Below the pieces are notes generated by a model that saw only the letters and a program-made list of their open reading frames with translations, was not told where the DNA came from and searched no databases. The position numbers and the translations under genes were made by a program. From Arenimonas terrae (GTDB lineage Bacteria; Pseudomonadota; Gammaproteobacteria; Xanthomonadales; Xanthomonadaceae), in contig NZ_SMDR01000001.1 of NCBI RefSeq assembly GCF_006265115.1, positions 558,001 to 622,000 of the forward strand: a DNA stretch of 64,000 bases, in the 5' to 3' direction. Shown piece by piece: positions 26,347 through 34,955 of the stretch (position 1 is the stretch's first letter; every line of letters begins with the position of its first letter).

Positions 26347-26376
26347 TTGGCTAAGCCCGGGGATGTCTGATATACC
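26347..26376 (+). promoter_or_regulatory. Predicted sigma-70 promoter of the PhnD-like gene
   Basis: -35 TTGGCT (26347-26352), 18-bp spacer, -10 TATACC (26371-26376), 22 bp before the ATG at 26399. A strong ribosome-binding site GGGAGGAG lies between. Confidence 0.55.
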
Positions 26377-26398
26377 GGCCGCCAGGGAGGAGTCCACC

Positions 26399-27298
26399 AT
26401 GAAGCTGAGCCAAGGCCTTGCGGCCATTGTGTTTTCACTGTTCGCGGCACCGTCCTTCGGTGCCGATTACACGCTCGCCGTCGAACCCAATTACCCGCCC
26501 TCGCAGGCGCAGCAGGTCTACAAGCCGCTGCTCGACTATCTGTCGAAGGCCACCGGCCACCGGTTCATACTCAAGACCGCGACCAACTACCACGTCTACT
26601 GGCGCGACCTGCGCTCCGGCGCGAAGACCGATTTCGCCTTCGAGGAAGCGCACTTCACCGACTACCGCATCGACCGCCTCGGCTTCACGCCGCTGGTGCG
26701 CGTTGCCGAGTCCACACGCTACGCGCTGCTGGCCGACGCGCCGGTCGCCGAAAACGGCATCGCCGGCCTGATCGGCTACCGCGTGGTCAGCATGCCGGCG
26801 CCGAGCATGGGTTACCTGCTGCTGGGCGAGCTGTACAAGAACCCGATCGCCCAGCCCGAGATCCAGTCGGTGGCGGCGAACTGGCGCGATGGCGTCGAGA
26901 TGGTGTTCTCGCAGGAAACCGAAGCGGCGATGGTGCCCAACTACATCGCCCAGCTTTACCCGAACCTGGTGGCGGTGTCGGAATCGCGCGAGTTCACCGG
27001 CCGCGCCCTGAGCGCCGGCGGCACCGTGCCGGCCGACGTGCGCAAGGCGGTGTCCGAGGCGATGCTGAAGCTGCACCAGGACGATGCGCTTTACGAGGTG
27101 CTGGTGGAGCTCGGCGCCAGCCAGTTCGTGCCGGCCACCCGCGCCGAGTACGCCGGCAGCGAACGCCTGCTGCGCGGCGTGTTCGGCTACAAGGCCAAGC
27201 CCGGTTCGGCCACGCCGGCGCCGGTGCCCGAGGCGGACGCGCCCTTGGACGAAGAAGAAGAGATCACCGGCGGCATCGAGGTCCAGGCGGACGGCTAG
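26399..27298 (+). CDS. PhnD/SsuA-type phosphate/phosphonate substrate-binding protein
   Basis: 299 aa with signal peptide MKLSQGLAAIVFSLFAAPSFGA (cleavage near residue 22). The mature part is a type II periplasmic binding fold of the PhnD kind: 'LAVEPNYPPSQAQQVYKPL' at the start, 'FAFEEAHFTDYRI', then 'IGYRVVSMPAPSMGYL'. No transporter permease or ATPase is adjacent, so it is an orphan receptor, perhaps for sensing. The C-terminal 30 residues are Pro-rich and acidic (DEEEE). GGAGG precedes the ATG; a terminator follows. Confidence 0.82.
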   Translation: MKLSQGLAAIVFSLFAAPSFGADYTLAVEPNYPPSQAQQVYKPLLDYLSKATGHRFILKTATNYHVYWRDLRSGAKTDFAFEEAHFTDYRIDRLGFTPLVRVAESTRYALLADAPVAENGIAGLIGYRVVSMPAPSMGYLLLGELYKNPIAQPEIQSVAANWRDGVEMVFSQETEAAMVPNYIAQLYPNLVAVSESREFTGRALSAGGTVPADVRKAVSEAMLKLHQDDALYEVLVELGASQFVPATRAEYAGSERLLRGVFGYKAKPGSATPAPVPEADAPLDEEEEITGGIEVQADG

Positions 27299-27322
27299 CC
27301 CTGGCGCTGGGCCCTGGAAAAG

Positions 27323-27349
27323 AACCGGCGCACGCGCCGGTTTTTTTTT
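27323..27349 (+). terminator. Rho-independent terminator of the PhnD-like gene
   Basis: Stem AACCGGCG (27323-27330) / CGCCGGTT (27335-27342), CACG loop, and a run of nine T (27341-27349). Confidence 0.9.
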
Positions 27350-27364
27350 GCCCAGCCGCCGGGA

Positions 27365-28261
27365 TCAGTCGGCTTCGAAGTAGATGATGTCGCCGGTGTT
27401 GACGTCGAAACTCTGGCCCAGGCTGATCGTGCCGGCCTTGCGCAGGTGCAGCTCGTCGCGATGGACCTTGATCTCGTCGTCGTCGCCGATGCGCACGTAG
27501 GTGCCGTTGGTCGAGCGGTCGGCGATCATGAAATGGCCGCGCTTGTACTCGATCATCGCGTGGGTGCGGCTGACCCAGTCGGCTTCGATCGTGAGCTGGT
27601 TGCTCGGCTCGCGGCCCATGCTGAAGGGCTTGGATTCGGTGTCCAGGGTGACCTGCTGGGCGCGGTGCCGAAGGCGCAGGGTCGCCTTCTCCTCGGCCGC
27701 GGCGGGGCCGCGGATCGCGCTCTGGACCATGGTCATGCCGGAGGTGTCCTCCTGCCAGACCAGGTCCACGATCTCGATCGGCAGCAGCTTGCCGCTGACC
27801 CGGGCCTTGCCCAGGCTGCGCGCCTCGGGAACCTTGCCGCTGAGGCTGTCGTAGGTGGCGGCGGTGGTGACCACCTGCTCGCGCTTGGCCAGCGAGGCCA
27901 TGCGGGCAGCGGTATTCACCGCATCGCCGTAGACGTCGCCGTCGGCCTCCTCCAGCGCGTCGCCATGGTGCAGGCCGATGCGCACGGCCAGGCTGTCGCG
28001 CACGAACTCGATCTCCCGGCCCATCTTGCGCTGCATGTCGCAGGCCGCCAGCACGCCGTTGAGCGCGCCGGGGAAAGTGCACATGATCTCGTCGCCGATG
28101 GTCTTGATGACGCGGCCGCCGTGCTGCTGGCAGATCTTCGTCAGTGCATCGAGCACGGCGGCGATCAGCCGGCGCGCCTCCTGGTCGCCCTTGGTCTCGA
28201 ACAGGCGCGTGCTGCCGCTGACGTCGGCGAACAGGATGGTCTGGGGCCGGGACGTGTTCAT
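27365..28261 (-). CDS. Class III adenylate/guanylate cyclase with C-terminal FHA domain
   Basis: 298 aa, soluble. Residues about 8-170 are a class III cyclase: metal Asp in 'LFADVSGSTRLFE' and in 'IKTIGDEIMCTF' (the preceding Lys is typical of ATP-specific enzymes), transition-state Asn and Arg in 'GDAVNTAARM'. Residues about 210-298 form a forkhead-associated phosphothreonine-binding domain ('FSMGREPSNQLTIE', 'VSRTHAMIEY', 'STNGTYVRI'). All catalytic residues are present, so it is probably an active cAMP-making enzyme targeted by phosphorylated partners. Last gene in a minus-strand run, 55 bp after the E1 gene. Confidence 0.88.
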   Translation of the reverse strand: MNTSRPQTILFADVSGSTRLFETKGDQEARRLIAAVLDALTKICQQHGGRVIKTIGDEIMCTFPGALNGVLAACDMQRKMGREIEFVRDSLAVRIGLHHGDALEEADGDVYGDAVNTAARMASLAKREQVVTTAATYDSLSGKVPEARSLGKARVSGKLLPIEIVDLVWQEDTSGMTMVQSAIRGPAAAEEKATLRLRHRAQQVTLDTESKPFSMGREPSNQLTIEADWVSRTHAMIEYKRGHFMIADRSTNGTYVRIGDDDEIKVHRDELHLRKAGTISLGQSFDVNTGDIIYFEAD

Positions 28262-28316
28262 GCAGGGAGTCTAGGCGATGCCTTGGCGCGCGTCATTGCT
28301 CCCCTCCCGAACGGCC

Positions 28317-30584
28317 TCAGGCGAGTTCCGAGGCCATCGCGACGATGTCGGCGTCCGCCGGGATCACCAGGAAGGCGGCGCCGGCCAGCGGCGTGTAAGT
28401 GTCCTGGCCGACCACGCGGCGCAGCGGCTTGGCGCCGTGGCCCGCCTCCACCACCGCGGTGATGATGCCCTCGCCCACGCCGGCGGAACGCCGGCCCTCG
28501 TCCACCACCAGGATGCGGGCGCAGTCGCCGGCGTGGCGGGCGATCGCCGCCTCGTTGAGCGGCTGCAGCCAGCGCAGGTCGACCACGCGCACCTTCCAGC
28601 CGTGTTTTGCCTCGATCTCGCGGGCGGCGCGCAGGCTCATCGGCACGCCGTTGCCGAAGCTGAAGATGACCAGGTCGCGGGCTTCCGGGAAATAAACCCG
28701 TTCCTCGCCCAGCACCATGGCCTGGTCGACCGGCGGATAGCTGGTCAGCCACTGGCCGTCGCCGGCTTCGTACAGGTCCTTGGTCATGTACAGCGCGATC
28801 GGCTCGAGGTAGGCGCAGACGCGGCCGTCGACCTTGGCCAGGGCCATCATCGTGCGCAGCATCATGGCGGCGTCGTCGCCGCGGCTCGGGCAGCCGACCA
28901 CCAGGCCCGGGATGTCGCGCAGCGCGGTGATCGAGTTGTCGTTGTGGAAATGGCCGCCGAAACCGCGCTGGTAACCCAGCGAGGCGATGCGCATCACCAT
29001 CGGGTTGCGGTACTGGCCGTTGCTGAAGAACTGCAGGCTGCAGGCCTCGCCGCGGATCTGGTCGCAGGCGTTGTGGAAATACGCCAGGTACTGGATCTCG
29101 GGCATCGGCAGCATGCCCATGTTGGCGTAACCCTGGGCCAGGCCCAGGATCATGGTCTCGTCGAGCAGGGTGTTGAACACCCGGGCGTTCTTGAACGCCT
29201 TGTGCAGGCCCTTGGTCACCGTGTAGACGCCGCCCTTCTGCGCCACGTCCTCGCCGAACAGCAGCGTTTCCGGATACTTGGCGAACAGGTCGTGCAGGGC
29301 CTGGTTGATCTGGATCGCCAGGTGTTTCGGCGGCTGGTTCTCCGGCAGCTTGGCCTCGCTGCCGAACACGGCCAGGCGCTTGTCGGCGTAGTCGCTGCGG
29401 GCGGCCTCGGCGGCGACCTTGTCGGGCGTGTACGGCGCCAGCGGGCGCATCACTTCGGCCAGGTCGTCGAGCTTCGGCTTGCTGTCGGCCACCTCGGCGG
29501 CGGCGAAGCAGCGGGCGCGCATCGCCTCGTACTTCGCCAGCAGCTCGTCCTTGCCCATCAGGCCGGACTGCAGGGCGATCTGCGCCGAACGCAGCAGCGG
29601 GTCGCTGGCCTCGACCGCCATCAGCTCCTCGAAGCTGCGCCATTCGATCTCGAAGTCGGTGCCGGCGTGGCCCATGATGCGGGTCGTGCGCAGGTGCAGG
29701 AAGGTCGGGCGGCGCGTGCGGCGGCAGTGCTCCACCGCGGCCTGGACCTGGCCGTAGCCTTCGGCGATGTCGAGACCGTCGGCGTAGAAGTAGTCCAGGC
29801 CGTCGCGGTGGCGGAAGGCGTTGGCGATCCAGCCGCCCGGCGTCTTCACCGAAATGCCGATGCCGTTGTCCTCGCACACGTACAGCACCGGCGCCGGCAG
29901 CTTCTGGTAGGCAGTCCACTGCGCGGTGTTGAATGCGGTCTGGGCGCTGGCGTGGTTGCTGGAGGCGTCGCCGAACGAGCAGATCGCGATCGAATCGTCG
30001 GGGATCGGCAGCGCGTGGCCGATGCGGCGCGCCTGCTCGATCGCGATGGCGGTGCCCAGGGCCTTGGGCAGGTGCGAGGCGATGGTCGAGGTCTGCGGCA
30101 GCACCCACAGCGGCTTGCTGCCCCAGACCTTGTGGCGGCCGCCGGAAATCGGGTCCTCGCTGCTGGCGGCGAAGCTGAGCGCCGAATCCATCACCGGGTC
30201 CATGCCCGGCAGCTTGCGGAAGCGTTCGGCCATGAAGCCGCCGGAACGGTAGTGCAGGAAGGCCGGATCGGTGTGGCGCGTCAGCCGCGCGACCATTGCA
30301 TTGCCCTCGTGCCCCGAGGAACCGATGGTGTAGAACACCTTCTGCTGCACGCGCAGCACGCGCGCCATCAGGTCGAGATGGCGGGACACCAGCTGCGACT
30401 CGAACAGCTCAAGGAAGTCGGCGGCGGTGCAGGCGCTGCCCTCGAGCACCGCTTCATGCGGCGCCGGGCGCGGTTCCGGGCGGCCGCTCCAGCCCTTCAC
30501 GAACTCGACGAAGTTGTCGTCGCAGACCTTGGCGCGGTTGACGTCTTTCTGGCGGGCGGGAATCAGGGGGGCGACGGCGGACAT
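28317..30584 (-). CDS. Thiamine-diphosphate dehydrogenase E1, fused alpha and beta subunits
   Basis: 755 aa. The N-terminal two-fifths is an E1-alpha with the ThDP motif 'GDASSNHASAQTAFNTA' and 'YVCEDNGIGIS' (about residues 205-250). From about residue 420 comes a full E1-beta-like transketolase half ('LLFGEDVAQKGGVYTVTKGL', 'ILGLAQGYANMGMLPMPEIQ', C-terminal 'RVVDLRWLQPLNEAAIARH'). It oxidatively decarboxylates a 2-oxo acid, likely branched-chain, with lipoyl E2. No E2/E3 is adjacent. Start at MSAVAPLIPARQ (30584), since the upstream frame has no family-like sequence. The gene set around it (gcdH) suggests amino-acid catabolism. Confidence 0.87.
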   Translation of the reverse strand: MSAVAPLIPARQKDVNRAKVCDDNFVEFVKGWSGRPEPRPAPHEAVLEGSACTAADFLELFESQLVSRHLDLMARVLRVQQKVFYTIGSSGHEGNAMVARLTRHTDPAFLHYRSGGFMAERFRKLPGMDPVMDSALSFAASSEDPISGGRHKVWGSKPLWVLPQTSTIASHLPKALGTAIAIEQARRIGHALPIPDDSIAICSFGDASSNHASAQTAFNTAQWTAYQKLPAPVLYVCEDNGIGISVKTPGGWIANAFRHRDGLDYFYADGLDIAEGYGQVQAAVEHCRRTRRPTFLHLRTTRIMGHAGTDFEIEWRSFEELMAVEASDPLLRSAQIALQSGLMGKDELLAKYEAMRARCFAAAEVADSKPKLDDLAEVMRPLAPYTPDKVAAEAARSDYADKRLAVFGSEAKLPENQPPKHLAIQINQALHDLFAKYPETLLFGEDVAQKGGVYTVTKGLHKAFKNARVFNTLLDETMILGLAQGYANMGMLPMPEIQYLAYFHNACDQIRGEACSLQFFSNGQYRNPMVMRIASLGYQRGFGGHFHNDNSITALRDIPGLVVGCPSRGDDAAMMLRTMMALAKVDGRVCAYLEPIALYMTKDLYEAGDGQWLTSYPPVDQAMVLGEERVYFPEARDLVIFSFGNGVPMSLRAAREIEAKHGWKVRVVDLRWLQPLNEAAIARHAGDCARILVVDEGRRSAGVGEGIITAVVEAGHGAKPLRRVVGQDTYTPLAGAAFLVIPADADIVAMASELA

Positions 30585-30601
30585 GGATGGGCTCTCGGGA
30601 A

Positions 30602-31204
30602 TCAGTGGGTCTGCGGCTTGAAACAGGGCTGGGCCTCGACCCGCGCCAACCAGGCGCGAAGCGCCGGATAGGCCATCAGGTCGAAGCCGCCGTCGGCAGC
30701 GTTGTGGGTATAGGCGTAAAGCGCAAGGTCGGCGACGGTGCAGCGGGCGCCCACGAACCAGTCCTGTCGGGACAGGTGCTGTTCCATCACCGCCAGCGCC
30801 TGGTGGCCGCGTTCGCGCAGGCGCGGCAACTCGGCCCGGCGCGGATGATCCTGGGGCAGCCAGCCGCTGATGAAACGTGCGACAGCGATGTAGGGCTCGT
30901 GGCTGTACTGCTCGAAGAACAGCCACTGCAGCGCCTGCGCGCGTGCAAAGCCATCGGTCGGCAGGTAGGGCGAACCCTCGGCCAGGAAACACAGGATCGC
31001 GTTCGATTCCGGCAGGCGGCGGCCGTCCTCGAGCTCGAGCAGGGGCACGCGGCCGTTGGGATTCTTGGCCAGAAACTCCGGCGTGCGGGTCTCACCGGCG
31101 GCGCTGTTGATCTCCACCCAGCGGTATGGCCGGCCAAGCAGCTCCAGCAGCAGCTGCACCTTGTAGCAGTTGCCGGAAGCCTTCATGCCGTAGACGGTCA
31201 GCAT
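30602..31204 (-). CDS. Glutathione S-transferase family protein
   Basis: 200 aa. N-terminal thioredoxin-like GST domain: 'MKASGNCYKVQLLLELLG' at the start, 'KNPNGRVPLLELEDGRRLPESNAIL' with the cis-Pro and glutathione-contacting E-S pair at about residues 48-70; helical C-terminal domain 'VGARCTVADLALYAYTH'. Detoxification enzyme; substrate unknown. Sits 3 bp after the GNAT gene and 17 bp before the E1 gene, as part of the same likely transcript. Confidence 0.92.
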   Translation of the reverse strand: MLTVYGMKASGNCYKVQLLLELLGRPYRWVEINSAAGETRTPEFLAKNPNGRVPLLELEDGRRLPESNAILCFLAEGSPYLPTDGFARAQALQWLFFEQYSHEPYIAVARFISGWLPQDHPRRAELPRLRERGHQALAVMEQHLSRQDWFVGARCTVADLALYAYTHNAADGGFDLMAYPALRAWLARVEAQPCFKPQTH

Positions 31205-31207
31205 GGC

Positions 31208-31762
31208 CTACGCCACCGCGCCGGCACGACGGCGCAGCCACTGTTCGCGGGTCTGGCCCCAGATCTGCACCGGCGCGTGCTCGTGCGGGGCCGGCAGGCG
31301 GCCGGGGCCGCGCAGGGTGGCGCCGAGCTTGGCCGCGACCTTCTGCGAACCGATGTTGCCGGGGTCGATGGTCTGGATGATCTCCGTCCAGCCCAGGGTC
31401 GCCACGGCCCAGTCGGTCGCCGCGGTCGCGGCCTCGGTCGCGTAACCGCGGCCCCAGACGTCCCGGCTGAAGGTGTAGCCCACCTCGGTACCCGGCCAGC
31501 CGGGCGGGCACCAGGGGCCGCAGCGGCCGACCCAGCGGCCACTGTCGCGTTCGAGCACCGAAAACATTGCGAACCCCTGCGCGTGCCAGGCGCCCAGCAT
31601 CGTCATCAGCGTGCGCCAGGCCATCGACGGCGCCTGGGTGCCGCCGATGTAGCGGCAGGTTTCTTCGTCCTGCATCAGCACCGTCCACGGGCCCAGGTCC
31701 GCGGCCTGCGTCGGCCGCAGCAGCAGCCGGGGCGTTTCGAGCCGCAGGCTTTCCAGGCTCAT
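31208..31762 (-). CDS. GNAT family N-acetyltransferase (RimJ/RimL type)
   Basis: 184 aa. Begins 'LETPRLLLRPTQAADLGPW' like RimJ/RimL proteins, with 'VGYTFSRDVWGRGYATEAATA' (split at about residues 88-108) as the acetyl-CoA-binding R/Q-x-x-G-x-G/A region variant and 'NIGSQKVAAKLG' as the late motif. Acetyl donor is acetyl-CoA; the acceptor is unknown. Ten bases downstream of gcdH. Confidence 0.9.
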   Translation of the reverse strand: MSLESLRLETPRLLLRPTQAADLGPWTVLMQDEETCRYIGGTQAPSMAWRTLMTMLGAWHAQGFAMFSVLERDSGRWVGRCGPWCPPGWPGTEVGYTFSRDVWGRGYATEAATAATDWAVATLGWTEIIQTIDPGNIGSQKVAAKLGATLRGPGRLPAPHEHAPVQIWGQTREQWLRRRAGAVA

Positions 31763-31772
31763 CGGCGCGGGA

Positions 31773-32936
31773 TCAGAACGCGTTGATGCCGGTCACTTCG
31801 CGGCCGATCACCAGCTGGTGCACGGTCTCGGTGCCTTCGTAGGTGATGACCGATTCCAGGTTCAGCGCATGGCGGATCGGCGGGTGCTCGGTGGTGATGC
31901 CGGCGCCGCCGAGGATGTCGCGCGCCTCGCGCGAGATGTCCAGGGCCATGCGGCAGTTGTTCCACTTCGCCATCGACACCTGGGCCGGCTGCATCGTGCC
32001 GGCATCCTTCAGGCGACCCAGCTGCAGGCTCAGCAGCTGCGCCAGGGTGATGCGGCGCGCCATGTCGGCGAGCTTGAGCTGCACGGCCTGGGTGGCGGCG
32101 ATCGGGCGGTTGAACAGCACGCGCTCCTTGGCGTATTCCAGCGCCGAGGTGTAGCTGGCGATGGCGGCGCCGATCGGGCCCCAGGTGATGCCGTAGCGGG
32201 CCTGGGTCAGGCAGCCCAGCGGGCCCTTGAGGCCCTTCACGTTGGGCAGGCGCTGGCTGTCGGGCACGCGCACGGAATCGAAGAACAGGGCCGAGGTGAC
32301 CGAGGCGCGCAGGCTCATCTTCTTGTGCACGTCCTGGGTGGCGAAACCCTTGGTGCCCTTCTCGACGATGAAGCCCTGGATACCCTCGTCGGTCTGCGCC
32401 CAGACGATGGCGATGTCGGCGACGCCGCCGTTGGTGATCCACATCTTGGCGCCGTTGATGACCCAGTCGCCGCCGTCCTTCTTCGCGGTGGTCTTCATGT
32501 TGGCCGGGTCGGAACCGCCGTGCGGTTCGGTCAGGCCGAAGCAGCCGATGATCTCGCCGCGGGCCATGCCCGGCAGGTACTTCATCCGCTGCTCTTCGCT
32601 GCCGTAGGCGTAGATCGGGTACATGCACAGCGAGCTCTGCACCGAGACGAAGCTGCGGATGCCGCTGTCGCCGCGCTCGAGCTCCTGGCAGATCAGGCCG
32701 TAGCTGACCGCGTTGAGGTTGGCGCAGCCGTACTTCTCGGGCAGCGAGGAACCCAGCAGGCCCATGGCGGCGATTTCCGGCACCAGCTCCTTCGGGAAGC
32801 GGCCCTGGTCGAAGCAGTCGCCGATGATCGGCAGCACCTTCTCGTCGGTGAAGCGGGCGACGCTGTCCTGGATCATGCGCTCCTCTTCGGAAAGCAGCGA
32901 ACGGATGTCGAACAGGTCGGTCGGGTTCAGGGCCAT
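31773..32936 (-). CDS. gcdH: Glutaryl-CoA dehydrogenase (acyl-CoA dehydrogenase family)
   Basis: 387 aa flavoenzyme converting glutaryl-CoA to crotonyl-CoA in lysine and tryptophan breakdown. Acyl-CoA dehydrogenase signatures: 'GCFGLTEPHGGSDPANM' (about residues 130-146), 'WITNGGVADIAIVWA', and the C-terminal 'ILGGAGITTEHP' with the catalytic Glu in 'TYEGTETVHQLVIGREVTG'. The last segment is typical of GcdH rather than short-chain dehydrogenases. Start at MALNPTDLF; first gene of the gcdH-GNAT-GST-E1 run. Confidence 0.92.
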   Translation of the reverse strand: MALNPTDLFDIRSLLSEEERMIQDSVARFTDEKVLPIIGDCFDQGRFPKELVPEIAAMGLLGSSLPEKYGCANLNAVSYGLICQELERGDSGIRSFVSVQSSLCMYPIYAYGSEEQRMKYLPGMARGEIIGCFGLTEPHGGSDPANMKTTAKKDGGDWVINGAKMWITNGGVADIAIVWAQTDEGIQGFIVEKGTKGFATQDVHKKMSLRASVTSALFFDSVRVPDSQRLPNVKGLKGPLGCLTQARYGITWGPIGAAIASYTSALEYAKERVLFNRPIAATQAVQLKLADMARRITLAQLLSLQLGRLKDAGTMQPAQVSMAKWNNCRMALDISREARDILGGAGITTEHPPIRHALNLESVITYEGTETVHQLVIGREVTGINAF

Positions 32937-33051
32937 GGGAGCGGTCTGCGGTCGGCGGGGAAAGTCCGGCATTTTAGCCCCTTGGCGGCCTCCGGAGCAC
33001 CCCACCCTGCCCGTGGACCCGGCCGCCGGGGCCGGATGTGGCCAGAATGAA

Positions 33052-33076
33052 GAAGGGCCGGCATGGCCGGCCCTTC
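33052..33076 (-). terminator. Strong hairpin downstream of the glycine-zipper gene
   Basis: Eleven-base-pair perfect stem GAAGGGCCGGC (33052-33062) and its complement (33066-33076) around an ATG loop, 22 bp past the stop codon. It lacks a clear U-tract, so termination efficiency is uncertain. Confidence 0.5.
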
Positions 33077-33098
33077 CAGAGGTCACACGCACCGGGGA

Positions 33099-33782
33099 TC
33101 AACCCTGCGGGGGCGTATCCTTCGCGGCCACGGCGATCACGCCGTCCTTGATCGGCAGGCGATCGCCCGGGTCCTCGTCCATCACCAGGCTGCCGGTCTG
33201 GCCTTCATGGCGCCAGGTGACGTCGTAGCCGACGACCTTGTCGCGTTCGCCCAGCAGGACCTGCTCGCCCGGCTTCTTGTCGACGCGGGTGGTGAGGGTC
33301 TCGCCGTCCAGGCGGTACTGCACGTCGTAGCCGATCACTTCCTCGCGCGGCTCGGTCACGGTGCGGCACTGCTGCTCGACCTCGGTGTACTTCTCGCCGC
33401 CGACGTGGCGACGGTCGATCTCGCGGCCGGCGAAACCACCGCCCACCGCACCGGCCACCGTGGCCAGCTTCTTGCCGTCACCGCCGCCGATCTGGCTGCC
33501 CACCAGGGCACCCGCGACCGCGCCGATCACGGCGCCGTCCTTGTTGCCGAAACGCTCCGGACGGCGCTTCTCGACCACCACGTCCTCGCAGACCTGGCGC
33601 GAGCCCGTACGGGTCTCGGTGACGGCCGTCGAGCTGATCACGTCGCCGTAGATCGGCTCCTTTTCGGTGATCGGGGTGGACGACACCACCTCGGCATAGG
33701 GAGTGGAAAGGTTCTGGTAAGCGGCGATCGCGCCGCCTCCCACCAGTACGCCGGCCAGCACGGCCAATACGGTCTTGTTCAT
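33099..33782 (-). CDS. Glycine-zipper 2TM-domain envelope protein
   Basis: 227 aa from the ATG at 33782 (GGAGAG upstream); N-terminal hydrophobic segment 'TVLAVLAGVLVGGGAIAAY' acts as signal or anchor. A glycine-zipper stretch at about residues 83-120 ('GAVIGAVAGALVGSQIG', '[14 protein letters not shown]') forms a paired-helix membrane domain as in SlyB/17-kDa antigen proteins. The C-terminal part ('YDVQYRLDGETLTTRVDKKP', then 'YDVTWRHEGQTGSLVMDEDP') is an internal duplication of about 30 residues. Structural or stress-related envelope role by family. Confidence 0.82.
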   Translation of the reverse strand: MNKTVLAVLAGVLVGGGAIAAYQNLSTPYAEVVSSTPITEKEPIYGDVISSTAVTETRTGSRQVCEDVVVEKRRPERFGNKDGAVIGAVAGALVGSQIGGGDGKKLATVAGAVGGGFAGREIDRRHVGGEKYTEVEQQCRTVTEPREEVIGYDVQYRLDGETLTTRVDKKPGEQVLLGERDKVVGYDVTWRHEGQTGSLVMDEDPGDRLPIKDGVIAVAAKDTPPQG

Positions 33783-33922
33783 GATGATCTCTCCGGGTGG
33801 CAACGGGTGTGCCCGTCATCGCGGAGGCAGACTGTGCCAGCCCGCCTGAACAGGAGCCGAAGCCAGGCCTTCACGCCGTCATGCTAATTTCACGCGACAC
33901 GTCCGTCGCCCCGGAGGCGAAC

Positions 33923-34174
33923 ATGCCCCATCCCCTCACAGGCCCGGCGCTGGGCTTCGCCAGCCGGCTGCGCTTTCCGACGCTGTTCAAGATCACGGTC
34001 GCGCTGATGCTGGTCAGCTGGCTGTGGCCCTTCGATCCGATTCCCTTCATCGACGAGATCGCCACTGCGCTGGCGGCGCTCGTGCTGGCGAACTGGCGCC
34101 GCCCGGAACCCGGTCCGGTGCCGCCGCCGGCGTCGGGCGGCCAGGTGATCGACGGTGAATCCCGGCGCGAATGA
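33923..34174 (+). CDS. DUF6116-like small membrane protein
   Basis: 83 aa. The N-terminal 'GFASRLRFPTLFKITVALML' leads into a hydrophobic stretch with W-P-F-D-P-I-P-F-I-D-E; then a second helix 'IATALAALVLANWRR' and a Pro-rich tail. It resembles short Xanthomonadaceae proteins described as DUF6116. CGGAGG precedes the ATG. Its TGA overlaps the next gene's ATG (ATGA), so it is translationally coupled to tatD-like. Function unknown. Confidence 0.75.
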   Translation: MPHPLTGPALGFASRLRFPTLFKITVALMLVSWLWPFDPIPFIDEIATALAALVLANWRRPEPGPVPPPASGGQVIDGESRRE

Positions 34175-34938
34175 GCGCGCTGTACGACAGCCACTGCCAC
34201 CTCGACGCGCCGGAGTTCGACCCGGACCGTGAGGCGGTGCTGGCGCGCGCCCGCGCCGCCGGCGTGACCGCCCAACTGGTGCCGGCGGTCGAACGCGCCG
34301 CCTGGGAAAAACTGCGCGGCATCTGCGCCGCCGACCCGGGCCTGCGGCCGGCCTACGGCCTGCACCCGATGTACCTGGACCGGCACCGCCCGGAGCACCT
34401 GGCCGACCTGGCCGACTGGCTCGCGCGCGAACGGCCGGCCGCGGTCGGCGAATGCGGGCTCGACTTCTTCGTCGAGGGCCTGGACCCCGAAGCCCAGCGT
34501 TTCTACTTCCACGGCCAGCTGGCCCTGGCCCGCGAGCACGCGCTGCCGGTGGTGCTGCACGCGCGCCGCGCGGTGGACGAAGTGATCGCCGCCCTGCGCC
34601 GGACCGGCGGCCTGCGCGGCGTCGTGCACAGCTGGTCGGGCAGCGAGGAGCAGGCCCGGCAGCTGTTCGGCCTGGGCTTCCACCTGGGCATCGGCGGCCC
34701 GGTGACCTTCGAGCGGGCCCAGCGCCTGCGCCGCACCGTGGCGAGCATGCCGCTGGAGTTCCTGCTGCTGGAGACCGACGCGCCCGACCAGCCCGATGCG
34801 GCGCACCGCGGCCAGCGCAACGAGCCCGGCCGACTGGGAGAAGTGCTGCGCACGGTGGCTGCGCTGCGGCAGGCCGATCCGGAGACGATTGCCGCGGCCA
34901 CCCGCCTCAACGCCGAACGCCTGTTCGGCGCGGGCTGA
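34171..34938 (+). CDS. TatD-family metal-dependent hydrolase/DNase
   Basis: 255 aa. N-terminal metal-binding 'YDSHCHLDAPEFD' (H-x-H, residues about 5-17), 'AAVGECGLDFF' with the Glu ligand, 'PVVLHARRAVDEV' and 'GVVHSWSGSEEQA' with His ligands, and 'LLLETDAPDQPDA' with the Asp. All TatD metal ligands are present, giving a two-metal 3'-5' DNase or related phosphodiesterase by family. Which paralogue (TatD, YcfH, YjjV) is unclear; the sequence is closest in feel to YjjV. Confidence 0.9.
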   Translation: MSALYDSHCHLDAPEFDPDREAVLARARAAGVTAQLVPAVERAAWEKLRGICAADPGLRPAYGLHPMYLDRHRPEHLADLADWLARERPAAVGECGLDFFVEGLDPEAQRFYFHGQLALAREHALPVVLHARRAVDEVIAALRRTGGLRGVVHSWSGSEEQARQLFGLGFHLGIGGPVTFERAQRLRRTVASMPLEFLLLETDAPDQPDAAHRGQRNEPGRLGEVLRTVAALRQADPETIAAATRLNAERLFGAG

Positions 34939-34955
34939 GGTCGGCGCACGGGCGG

